A stretch of DNA of 64,000 nt from Halomontanus rarus (GTDB lineage Archaea; Halobacteriota; Halobacteria; Halobacteriales; Natrialbaceae). The notes under the pieces were generated by a model. That model saw nothing but the letters and a program-made list of their open reading frames with translations. It made no database searches and was not told where the DNA came from. Where the stretch lies: contig NZ_CP071598.1 in NCBI RefSeq assembly GCF_017357405.1, positions 1,080,259-1,144,258 on the forward strand, given 5' to 3'. Of the stretch, positions 47,639 to 55,789 are shown piece after piece; position 1 is the first letter of the stretch; each line of letters starts with the position of its first letter. The position numbers and the translations under genes are program-made.

Positions 47639-48595
47639 CTACCGTTCGATCTCGCCTACGTCTCCAGGTGATTCGAGCGTGACGACCCTCGCCCCGGGAT
47701 GACTCTCGGCGATGAGGTCACCCAGCGTCCCCGCCGGTGGGAACTCGACGTACTGCTCGACACCCCGCTCTCGCAGGGCGTCCACGACGCCGCTCCAGTC
47801 GATCGCCGCCGTGATCTGTGACTCGAGGTCGGTCACTACCTCTCCGGGCGCTTCGTGCACGTCGGCCGTGGTGTCCGAAACTACGGGACTCCGCAACTCG
47901 TCGGCGAGCGAACACGCCTCGAGTTCGTCGACGAATCGTCGCTCGGCCGGCGCGACGACCGGCGAGTGAAACGCCTCGCCGACCTCGAGGTCGACGACCC
48001 GACACGGTCCGCTTGCCGTCTCTTGGAGCGTCTCGACGGCCGCCTCGACGGCCGTTTCGGTTCCGCTGATCACGGTCTGTCTCGGGCCGTTGAACCCGGC
48101 GACGTCGAGCCGGTCGCGTCCGTCACAGACCGCCGCGACCGTCTCGGGATCGACGAACAGAACCGCGACCATGCGCCCGCTCACGCCCTCACACGCCCGC
48201 TCCATCACTTCGCCGCGTTTCCGGACCAGCGCGACCCCCGTCCGGGGATCGAGACCGCCGGCCGCCGCCAGCGCCGTGTACTGTCCGAGACTGTGCCCGC
48301 TGACGTACTGCGGCACGCGTCCGAGCCGATCGACGACCGCAGCGTGGGCCGTGATTCCGGTCGCGAACACGGCGGGCTGGGTGATTCGCGTCCGACGGAG
48401 CGCGTCGCCGTCCCCCTCGAGACATAGCGACAGCAGCTCGAAGTCGACGGCCGCGTCCAACCGTTCGAATACCGTTCGGGCGCGAGCGCAGCCTTCGTAG
48501 AACGGTCTTCCCATGCCGGGTTCCTGACTGCCCTGGCCGGGGAAGACGAAGGCCGTCGGAACGTCGAAACGGTCCTCGTTTGCACTTACGCTCAC
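47639..48595 (-). CDS. fabD: Malonyl-CoA:ACP transacylase
   Basis: 318 residues. Loads malonyl groups on acyl carrier protein. FVFPGQGSQEPGMG begins the fold, the nucleophile elbow is GHSLGQY (Ser102), the carboxylate-binding Arg lies in ALVRKRGEVM (Arg125 or 127), and the catalytic His is His210 in GEAFHSPVV. All key residues are present. Its ATG overlaps the acpS stop by 4 bases, so they are translationally coupled. Confidence 0.9.
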   Translation of the reverse strand: MSVSANEDRFDVPTAFVFPGQGSQEPGMGRPFYEGCARARTVFERLDAAVDFELLSLCLEGDGDALRRTRITQPAVFATGITAHAAVVDRLGRVPQYVSGHSLGQYTALAAAGGLDPRTGVALVRKRGEVMERACEGVSGRMVAVLFVDPETVAAVCDGRDRLDVAGFNGPRQTVISGTETAVEAAVETLQETASGPCRVVDLEVGEAFHSPVVAPAERRFVDELEACSLADELRSPVVSDTTADVHEAPGEVVTDLESQITAAIDWSGVVDALRERGVEQYVEFPPAGTLGDLIAESHPGARVVTLESPGDVGEIER

Positions 48596-49194
48596 GCGAC
48601 TCTCCCCCCGTTCTCGTTTCGGTCACCGTTCTCGTGCCCATCTTCGTCTTCGTCTTGGTCTTCGTTCCCGTTCCAGTCTTCAGCCCTGCCTCCGTCTCCA
48701 CCCCCGTCGGTGAGACCGACGACGACGACACACGCCGCCGCGACGTCCGCCTCTCGGTCGTGGGTCAGGCTCACGCTCACGTCGCATCGGACGGGATTGG
48801 ACGCGTTCGCCGCTGCCAGCGTCTCGGCGAAGACGGCGTCGGCGTCGTCCTCGAGGGCCAGTCGGGGTCCGTCTTCGGTCCGGACGACGCCGATCCGGTC
48901 GGTCGGCGGTGGGAAACTCGGCGCAGTGGCGTCCAGTACCTTCAGGAACGCCTCCTTCGCGGCCCACCGTGCGGCGTAGTGCTGGCACGGATACCGCGTC
49001 TCCTCGCAGTACCGCCGTTCGGCGGCCGTGAACACCCGTTCTCGAAACGAGGAGCCGTGTTCCGCTACCAGCCGCCGTAGTCGGCTGATACTGACCTCGT
49101 CGATCCCCGAGCGGACGAACACGCTCGCCGATGTGTCGGCGGCGAGGGTCGGGGTCGTCGCGACCGTCGAGTCCCCGTCGAGCGCGTCGTTCAC
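48592..49194 (-). CDS. acpS: Holo-ACP synthase / phosphopantetheinyl transferase, AcpS-type
   Basis: 200 residues. SGIDEVSISRLRRLV carries the Mg-binding Asp (32), FTAAERRYCE the family Glu, and AARWAAKEAFLKVLD the catalytic WAAKEA motif. It would convert apo-ACP to holo-ACP by adding 4'-phosphopantetheine. The core is about 145 residues; the extra C-terminus (165-200) is an N/E/D/G low-complexity tail. It overlaps both neighbours by 4 bases, so it is embedded in the operon. Confidence 0.9.
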   Translation of the reverse strand: MNDALDGDSTVATTPTLAADTSASVFVRSGIDEVSISRLRRLVAEHGSSFRERVFTAAERRYCEETRYPCQHYAARWAAKEAFLKVLDATAPSFPPPTDRIGVVRTEDGPRLALEDDADAVFAETLAAANASNPVRCDVSVSLTHDREADVAAACVVVVGLTDGGGDGGRAEDWNGNEDQDEDEDGHENGDRNENGGRVA

Positions 49195-50414
49195 GGTGGC
49201 CCCTCCAGAAGTATCGAGCCGTTTGTGCCGCCGAACCCGGCCGAATTCGAGAGGACAGCGTTCACGTCGGTCTCGAAACCCGCTCCGTGACCGACGACCG
49301 GGATGTCGCAGTCGGTCTCGTCGTGATTTCGGGTCCCCGGAACGTACCCGTGCTGGATCATCCGCGTCGCGATGACGGCTTCCAGCGCACCCGCCGCGCC
49401 GAACGAGTGGCCCAGATGACCCTTGAACGCCGTCACGGGTGGGACGTCGTCGCCGAGGACGTCTCGGATCGCCGCCGCCTCCACCGCGTCACCCTTCGGC
49501 GTACTCGTCGCGTGCGCGTTCACGTGATCGACCGCCTCGGGAGCCAGTTCCGCATCCTCGAGGGCGTTCTCCATCGCCCGGGCGAGTCCGTCTCCGCTCG
49601 GCCGAATGGGGTGGTGGGCGTCCGCCGTCATCCCGCTTCCGGCGAGCGTCGCGAGGACGTCGGCACCGCGTTCCTCGGCGTGTGCGCGCGTCTCGAGGAC
49701 GAGGATCCCCGCGCCCTCGCCGAAGATCAGCCCGTCGCGGTCGGCGTCGAACGGGCGACTGTACTCCGCCGGCGGCCGGTCGGCCGTGCTGTAGGCGCGC
49801 AACGAGTCGAAGCCGTTCACTAACAGCGGCAGTATCGGTGCCTCGGCACCGCCTGCAATCATCACGTCCGCTCGGCCCGCGTGCAGGTCGTCGGCGGCCG
49901 CCGTCAGGGCGTGCGTTCCGGCGGCGCAGGCCGTCGCGGGTGCTCTGTTCGGCCCCCTGGCATCCGCGACGATGCTGGTGGTCCCCGCAGCCAGGTTCGA
50001 GAGCATCACCAGCGAACTGTAGAACCGGGGCCGCTCGCCCGCTTCCATCCGTTGTGTGTCCTCGAAGAACTCCAGCCCGCCGCCCGTGCAGGTGCCGATC
50101 GACGTTCCGACGCGGTCGGGTTCCCAACACTCGTCGCCGGGGTCGAGTCCGGCGTCCTCGAGTGCTTCGATCGCTGCCACGGCCGCGAACTGGGCGAAGC
50201 GGCCGGTCGTCCGCTCGTCGATCTCGTCGTGATCGGTCGGATCGAAATCCGTGATTTCGCAGGCGACGGACGTCGAAAGGTCGTACCGTTCGGGGTCGAA
50301 CGCGGCGATCTCGTTCGCACCGCTAACCCCGTCTTTCAGGTTCGTCCACAGTTCGTCCACCGTCGATCCGATCGGCGTGATCGCACCGACTCCCGTAATA
50401 ACGGCCTCGGTCAT
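49191..50414 (-). CDS. fabF: 3-oxoacyl-ACP synthase II (KAS II)
   Basis: 407 residues. The condensing-enzyme triad is intact: Cys163 in ATACAAGTH, His301 in NAHATST and His336 in KGHLGHSFGAAG. The FGEGAG and GFGGTNG motifs are also present. It would condense malonyl-ACP with an acyl-ACP. It starts 15 bases after the acyl carrier protein gene and overlaps acpS by 4 bases. The length and the TACAAG nucleophile loop are those of elongating KAS rather than KAS III. Confidence 0.92.
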   Translation of the reverse strand: MTEAVITGVGAITPIGSTVDELWTNLKDGVSGANEIAAFDPERYDLSTSVACEITDFDPTDHDEIDERTTGRFAQFAAVAAIEALEDAGLDPGDECWEPDRVGTSIGTCTGGGLEFFEDTQRMEAGERPRFYSSLVMLSNLAAGTTSIVADARGPNRAPATACAAGTHALTAAADDLHAGRADVMIAGGAEAPILPLLVNGFDSLRAYSTADRPPAEYSRPFDADRDGLIFGEGAGILVLETRAHAEERGADVLATLAGSGMTADAHHPIRPSGDGLARAMENALEDAELAPEAVDHVNAHATSTPKGDAVEAAAIRDVLGDDVPPVTAFKGHLGHSFGAAGALEAVIATRMIQHGYVPGTRNHDETDCDIPVVGHGAGFETDVNAVLSNSAGFGGTNGSILLEGPP

Positions 50415-50429
50415 GCTGTTTCGAGGCCG

Positions 50430-50690
50430 TTAGTTCTCCACTCTCGGTTCGACGCTCTCATCGACGTACGACGTGAACTCGCCGACGGTCTCCAGTTCGA
50501 CGAGGTCGTCGTCCGGAATCTCGGAGACGCCATCGATCTCCTGGATCGTCAACTCCGCGATCTCTACGATTTGAATGGACGCCACGTCGAGATCGTCTTG
50601 AAAGTGCGTCTTTTCGTCGAACTCCTCGGGGTCGACTCGAGTGACGGTTGCGATGATATCTTCGACCGTTTCGTTCACTAACTCGCTCAT
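50430..50690 (-). CDS. acpP: Acyl carrier protein
   Basis: 86 residues, acidic, predicted four-helix. The phosphopantetheine Ser is Ser38 in FQDDLDVASIQIVEI. The usual Asp-Ser-Leu is Ala-Ser-Ile here, so the Asp before the modified Ser is replaced. The second half (EIPDDDLVELETVGEFTSYV) matches ACP helix III. It is the first gene of the cluster acpP-fabF-acpS-fabD-fabG, preceded by a very AT-rich promoter. Confidence 0.88.
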   Translation of the reverse strand: MSELVNETVEDIIATVTRVDPEEFDEKTHFQDDLDVASIQIVEIAELTIQEIDGVSEIPDDDLVELETVGEFTSYVDESVEPRVEN

Positions 50691-51020
50691 GTCTTTCGGT
50701 CCGATACTGTAATTACGACGGTATTATATTTTTCTATAAAGATAAAATAAAACATAAAATGGGGCTATATGGGAATAATTCGTGTACCATCTCTCTCACA
50801 CGACCCCTCGAAATTGTATTCGAACGTGGCTTCCGTTGCCAGCACTCGTGTAACCGTCCGTTGCGAACGACCGCCTCTCCTCGGTAAGTGCGCATAGTGC
50901 TGTCGGCCGTCGGATTCTGCAGTGTTCGCAAAAAGCGGAGCCATCCGGTCGCCGCGAGAGCGTTACTCCCGCCACGGTCCCGAGGGGCGAGGCTTCCTCC
51001 CCCGACCTTCCGTACTCGCT
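50691..51020. other. AT-rich intergenic region upstream of acpP
   Basis: 330 bases. The 60 next to acpP are over 75% A+T by eye, with a TATA-like AATATAATACC about 38 bases before the ATG. The remainder toward 51020 shows no gene I would trust; one 65-codon frame there has non-coding composition. Confidence 0.45.
50720..50745 (-). promoter_or_regulatory. Promoter of the acyl-carrier cluster
   Basis: On the minus strand, CTTTATAGAAAAATATAATACC contains two overlapping TATA-like cores. Initiation about 26 bases later would leave a leader of 10-15 bases with GAAAG before the ATG of acpP. Confidence 0.5.
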
Positions 51021-52898
51021 TCAGTTGACCGCTTTGGATAGCTCGGCTCCCGCTTTGAATTTCACGTCGTTCGAGAGGTTCGAACCGGTGAGATGGACGA
51101 CTGGCGCGTCCAGCGCCGACACGACCGTCTGGAGCGTTTCGTCGTCACCGTCGTCGCTGCCGACCTGTTCTTCGGACGACCGGCGTCCCGGTTTTTTGCG
51201 AAGGATAATATCGCCATCCCGCGTGACCAGCCTTTCTCCCTCGTGCTCGATCCGGAACGCCTCCGGGAGATAGCCGGCCTCGAGAGCCAGCCCACCACTG
51301 AACACCGCCGCTCCGTATCGACTCCGACCGCGCGAGAGTCGCCGGTCGACGAGGTCGCCGTAGCCGTCGCCGTCGATGTCGGTCGGGGAAACGGCGACGA
51401 CCTCGGTCGGGCCCTCGCTGACCAGGAGCGTCGCCGTGTTCTCGTAGAGCGCGCCATCGTCGATCAGCCACCCGCCGGTGTAGAGGTACTGATCGTCGTG
51501 TTTGCACCGCTGGACGTAGAACAACGCGGGCATCGGACACGGACAATCCGCCGGTGTCGCCAATGCGGGACAGACGAGTGTCGGCGTCACGGAGACACCG
51601 TCTTCGACCGTCTCCTCACCCCACTCGTCGAGCGAATCTGGCGAGTACGCGAGGCCCTGGTACAGTTTCGGTGTCGTCTTGTCCTCCGTGACGGCCAGCA
51701 TCTCTTCGGCACCGTCCGCGTCCGGTGGTACACCCACGACGCAAACGCCGCCGCGCGTCGTGAAAGCGGCGACGCCCCGGTCGCCTTTGTAGGCCTCTTC
51801 GTCGAGGTGTGCGGAAAGGAGGTCCCGACACGCGATATCTCGGTGTACTCCGGCAGCCCTGTCACGCTCGCCCTCTTCACACCGCTCGCTGTTGCGCTCC
51901 CCGGTGAAGTAATCCAGTAGCCGTCGCGGCGTGAGTTCGTCGACCAGCGCGCCGCGGTCGCCCGGCAGGCGGGCGTCGGGCAGACAGACGGTGAACCGCT
52001 CGCCGATCGTCGGCTCGTCGTCGAGGTAGTCGTATAGCGCCTCGACTTCGTCGGGAACGCCGTCGCCGTCGTCGTCCGCGTCGTCTATCCAGTCCGGCGT
52101 CCGTATCGTAGCCCTGTTGCTCCGCGAGTTGTTGTAATTAGCACGGGCTTCTTCCAACCGCGCGATGTCGCCGACGACGATATCCCGCACCTCCTCGAGC
52201 AGTCCGTCCGCCTCGTCCCACTCGTCCGTATCGACGGCGTCCATCGCGGCGCGGATACGCTTCACCCGGCCGTCCGAGTGCTCCCGCACGGTCGCACAGA
52301 CGTCGGAGGTACATCGGTCGAGCTCGGGTCTCAAATCCCTGGTGGTGGCGGTGATGAATCCCTCGAGGGCCGTCTCGCTATCTTCTTTCGATCTCCGACT
52401 CACGGCGTCCAGGCCCGAATCGACGTGGCCCAACAGCTCCCGCTCGATCTCGAGTGCCGTCGCGTGTGCGTCGTGGTTGCCATCGTCATCGTCATCGCCG
52501 TCGCTCTCACCGACCCCGTCCCACCAGATAGTACGCGGTTTGTTCGACCGCGAGGAGTTGTAGTCCTGCGCTTTCGTGGCGCTGGTCGTGCTCCACCCCT
52601 CGAGGTCGACCTCGCTCGAGAGGCGTCCGGAGCCGCCTCGAATCGTGGCCGGGACGTACCGGACGTCGGTTTCGCTCGCGCCGTAGACGCGGACACCGGC
52701 TGCCGACGCGCGTGTGGGGTCGCCGTCGTAGTACGCGGCCGGTGATGCCCCGGTGTTGGTCGTCGCGCTTGCGACGCGTCCGAGACACCCGCTCAGTCCG
52801 CCGGCGGCGAGAACACCACTCGTCGCGAGCAGCTGCCGTCGCGTCACAGTCGGATTTCGATCGCTCGCGAGTCTCTTGATGTTCTGCCTATCCTTCAT
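51021..52898 (-). CDS. Large Tat-exported lipoprotein with calcium-type repeats, unknown
   Basis: 625 residues from MKDRQNIKRLASDRNPTVT. TRRQLLATSGVLAAGGLSGC is a Tat signal with a lipobox. The mature part has two YN-S/N-SRSN segments, a helical central region, DDADDDGDGVPDEVEAL (thrombospondin-3-like Ca2+ site), DIDGDGYGDLVDRRL (a second DxDxDG loop), and a Cys-rich segment CPALATPADCPCPMP. The FG-GAP-like end suggests a folded surface domain. No catalytic motif recognised. The frame is open upstream to 53144, but the signal fixes the start at 52898. Confidence 0.7.
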   Translation of the reverse strand: MKDRQNIKRLASDRNPTVTRRQLLATSGVLAAGGLSGCLGRVASATTNTGASPAAYYDGDPTRASAAGVRVYGASETDVRYVPATIRGGSGRLSSEVDLEGWSTTSATKAQDYNSSRSNKPRTIWWDGVGESDGDDDDDGNHDAHATALEIERELLGHVDSGLDAVSRRSKEDSETALEGFITATTRDLRPELDRCTSDVCATVREHSDGRVKRIRAAMDAVDTDEWDEADGLLEEVRDIVVGDIARLEEARANYNNSRSNRATIRTPDWIDDADDDGDGVPDEVEALYDYLDDEPTIGERFTVCLPDARLPGDRGALVDELTPRRLLDYFTGERNSERCEEGERDRAAGVHRDIACRDLLSAHLDEEAYKGDRGVAAFTTRGGVCVVGVPPDADGAEEMLAVTEDKTTPKLYQGLAYSPDSLDEWGEETVEDGVSVTPTLVCPALATPADCPCPMPALFYVQRCKHDDQYLYTGGWLIDDGALYENTATLLVSEGPTEVVAVSPTDIDGDGYGDLVDRRLSRGRSRYGAAVFSGGLALEAGYLPEAFRIEHEGERLVTRDGDIILRKKPGRRSSEEQVGSDDGDDETLQTVVSALDAPVVHLTGSNLSNDVKFKAGAELSKAVN

Positions 52899-53175
52899 AA
52901 TCGAATTATATATGTTTCGGAAGGTATTAAGTGTATGTATGTCCAGTTGCGACGTATATATCGGATACGAGTGTTTACCGATCGATGAAACGTCTGTCGC
53001 ATCTTTTCGATAGACGAGTGAGACCGACCTCTCGACCAGACGGGGCGACGACGAGAGTTTTTTGTATCGGGCCCGAAATTCGAATAGCCTGATACTGTGC
53101 CCGTAGACAGGGTATCCCTGTCCCCGACTGTAAGGTGAGAACATTCACACGACTTGAGACACAATCACTAGTGGA

Positions 53176-53898
53176 ATGCCAGGTACTCTAGTTCAGGCGC
53201 TTTCGTACACGATGTTGGCCGTCGTGGCCGCACTCGTTGGAGGCCTCATCGCGGTCTATCGTACGCCGGGACCACAGATGGAGAGCAACGTACAGCACTT
53301 CGCGGCGGGTGTGGTGTTCGCCGCCGTCGCCGCCGAACTTCTCCCGGACGTTCACACGCGAGCTCCGACTGTGGTCGTTGTCGGATTTGCCCTCGGTGTC
53401 GCCGCAATGCTCAGTATTCACCGGCTCAGCAAGTACATCGAAAAGAGAGGAATCGGCGGGAAGATGGCAGGTGCCTCGAGCCTGCTCATCACTGTGAGTA
53501 TCGATATGTTGATCGACGGCGTCCTCATCGGCGTGACGTTCTTAGCGGAGGCGGCCACGGGGATTCTCATCGCTATTGCGCTCGCCATCGAGGTCCTCTT
53601 TCTCGGTGTGGCCGGTGTCGTCGCGCTACCGGCAGAGACGAGTACACTCAAGAAACTTGCCGTTCCTGCTGCGTTTGGTGTCCTCCTCGTAAGCGGGGTG
53701 ATCACGGGCGTCCTGGCATTCGACGGCGTCTCGGGTACTCCTATCGCGCTTGTCTTGGCATTCGGATCCGCTGCCCTCCTCTATCTGGTGACTGAGGAAC
53801 TCCTCGTAAAGGCTCAGAAAGTGCCGGAAACACCGACATCGACGACACTGTTCTTCGTCGGATTTCTCCTCATCTTTCTCCTCGATATGTTGCACTGA
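53176..53898 (+). CDS. ZIP-family metal transporter
   Basis: 240 residues, about eight hydrophobic helices. HFAAGVVFAAVAAELLPD (helix 2), DMLIDGVLIGVTF (helix 4) and the following AIEVLFLGVAGVVAL carry the polar residues of the ZIP metal path, although the canonical His of helix 4 is replaced by Asp (SIDMLIDG). Likely a Zn2+/Fe2+ permease-type protein. Gene GC looks a little lower than the flanking genome. Confidence 0.75.
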   Translation: MPGTLVQALSYTMLAVVAALVGGLIAVYRTPGPQMESNVQHFAAGVVFAAVAAELLPDVHTRAPTVVVVGFALGVAAMLSIHRLSKYIEKRGIGGKMAGASSLLITVSIDMLIDGVLIGVTFLAEAATGILIAIALAIEVLFLGVAGVVALPAETSTLKKLAVPAAFGVLLVSGVITGVLAFDGVSGTPIALVLAFGSAALLYLVTEELLVKAQKVPETPTSTTLFFVGFLLIFLLDMLH

Positions 53899-54310
53899 GT
53901 TTCGATACGAACCGAAACGGGGCTCCCGAGCTCGCAGAAGTGATGGATACGTATAGCGAAAATTTTAAACTATCTCTGTTTCGCTAGCGACAGGTTCGTT
54001 TCGAACGTCATCACGAAAGAAGCCGATCTCTCCTCGTTTGCAGCGAGTGACGGCCTTTCAGGACCTGCAAGGAGGCCACGAGTTCGGATGGGCTTCACCA
54101 GATGCTTACATGCTCGGCTATCTCGTAGTCTTTTATCAGGGTCGAGGGATGGTTCAGAATAAGACGTCGCACAGACGGATAGCCACTACGGCATCTGGAC
54201 GGCTGAAGCAGTCGAAGCCATCACTGGGCCCAAAAAGCGACGATTCGAGTTCCGCGCGGAAACCGAACCATTGCCCGTTCCCGTCCTCACGTGACAGCGG
54301 ACACGAAACG
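53899..54310. other. AT-richer intergenic region with a possible decayed gene end
   Basis: 412 bases. From about 54160 to 54294 one plus-strand frame reads like real protein (GIWTAEAVEAITGPKKRRF, then FRAETEPLPVPVLT and a stop) but has no start and stops upstream, so it may be a remnant. The frame leading directly into the methyltransferase is also open but not coding in style. Confidence 0.35.
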
Positions 54311-55387
54311 ATGACAACAGAAACCCAAGCAGACCCGATCGATGAACAGAAACTGAACGAACTCGTGGAGACGTCGCTCGTCGACCTCGGTGCGACAGTT
54401 CACGCCGCGCTGGCCGTCATCGGTGACGAACTCGGTCTCTATACGGCACTGGACGAGGCTGGACCGCTCACGTCCGTCGAGTTGGCCGAGGAAACGGAGA
54501 CCGCCGAACGCTATGTCCGCGAATGGCTACGCTCGCAAGCTTCCGGCGGGTACGTGACCTACGTTCCCGAGACCGACCGGTACGATCTCTCCCCCGAGCA
54601 GGCGTACGTCTTGGCTAACAAGGAGAGCCCGGTGTTCATGCCGGGTGCGTTCCAGCTAGTGTCGTCGGCAGCCAAGATCGAACCCGAACTCCTGGAGGCG
54701 TTTCGGACGGGAGAGGGTATCGGCTGGCACGAACACGACGAGGACGTGTTTCACGGAACCGAACGCTTCTTCGGACCGTCCTACGGGGCCTTCCTACTCG
54801 ACTGGATCGAGGCGTTCGACGGGATCGACGAGATGCTGCAAGCGGGCGGGCGGATCGCCGATGTGGGCTGTGGCCACGGCGCACCGACGATCCGCATGGC
54901 CGAAGCGTACCCCAACTCGACTGTCGTCGGCATCGACTATCACGAGGCGTCGGTCGCGGTGGCACGTGAGCGGGCGGAAGCCGCTGGCGTCGCCGACCGT
55001 GTCGACTTCGAAGTAGCGACCGCATCGGAGTACGACGGAACTGACTACGACCTCGTGACGATGTTCAACTGCTTTCACGACATGGGCGATCCCGTCGGCG
55101 TGGCGGCCCACGTCCGGGAGACCCTCTCCGACGACGGTGCATGGATGATCGTCGAACCCTATGCCGAGGACCGGGTCGAAGACAACCTCACTCCATTTGG
55201 CCGCCTCGCATACTCGATCTCGACGGTGGCCTGTACGCCGAATTCACTCAGTCAGGACGTCGGTTACGGACTCGGCGCACAAGCAGGTGAGGAACAGACC
55301 CGTGAGGTCGTCACCGAAGGTGGATTCACGCACTTCCACCGTGCGGCTGAGACGCCGACCAGTCTGGTCTTCGAAGCGAAGCCATGA
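54311..55387 (+). CDS. SAM-dependent methyltransferase with N-terminal winged helix
   Basis: 358 residues from MTTETQADPIDEQK. Residues 15-100 are a dimerisation/winged-helix domain (AALAVIGDELGLYTALDEAG, then YVREWLRSQ). The Rossmann domain has RIADVGCGHGAPTIRMAEAYP, VVGIDYHEASVAVARERAE and LVTMFNCFHDMGDP. This is the Rv2258c-like class of O- or small-molecule methyltransferases. The substrate is unknown. It lies on the left flank of the chorismate-mutase island. Confidence 0.85.
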   Translation: MTTETQADPIDEQKLNELVETSLVDLGATVHAALAVIGDELGLYTALDEAGPLTSVELAEETETAERYVREWLRSQASGGYVTYVPETDRYDLSPEQAYVLANKESPVFMPGAFQLVSSAAKIEPELLEAFRTGEGIGWHEHDEDVFHGTERFFGPSYGAFLLDWIEAFDGIDEMLQAGGRIADVGCGHGAPTIRMAEAYPNSTVVGIDYHEASVAVARERAEAAGVADRVDFEVATASEYDGTDYDLVTMFNCFHDMGDPVGVAAHVRETLSDDGAWMIVEPYAEDRVEDNLTPFGRLAYSISTVACTPNSLSQDVGYGLGAQAGEEQTREVVTEGGFTHFHRAAETPTSLVFEAKP

Positions 55388-55789
55388 TATTGCGGTACAC
55401 TACATCTGTTTGACCGACGAGCGACGGTATTCGCCAATTCGAGCGTTCTCAGTTTGTGCGAACGAGTTCTTTCTCCGTCCTATCCTGTCGTTATAGTACG
55501 TTAGTACTAGTTACAACCCAGATACAGACGAGATGTATGTGTACCGTGGATTACGTGCTTTCGACCAACCCTCGACACACGAACTTTACCACCAAAATTC
55601 GACTATTGGTTGCTCCTTCGTTCCACTTTGTTCAGGTCTATACCTCTCGTTACGCTGTTTCGTGTACGTTACCGTTTTTTCGCTACGTTGGTTAGTTTTC
55701 TACCGAGCGAATCGCACTTTACAATTTTCTCAGTTTCTCGCGGATTGTCTGGAGGTGCGTTTTATGAATTTGGAATGCGTATAGTTAGC
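55388..55789. other. AT-rich region containing a chorismate-mutase 3'-end copy
   Basis: 402 bases, clearly lower GC than the genome. The only element identified is the 33-base relic at 55603-55635. The region forms the left boundary of the island. Confidence 0.5.
55603..55635 (-). repeat. Chorismate-mutase 3'-end duplicate (att-like site D, outermost)
   Basis: Read on the minus strand, 33 bases translate as LNKVERRSNQ and stop, matching the last ten codons of the chorismate mutase at 60739 (LNKVEQRESR stop). It is the most diverged of the four copies and is in the same orientation. Interpreted as an attachment-site relic of an element that integrated in the gene's 3' end. Confidence 0.6.

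Noticed and set aside
50734..50931. 65-codon minus-strand frame upstream of acpP
   Set aside because: AT-rich promoter DNA with poor codon use for this genome; no motif.
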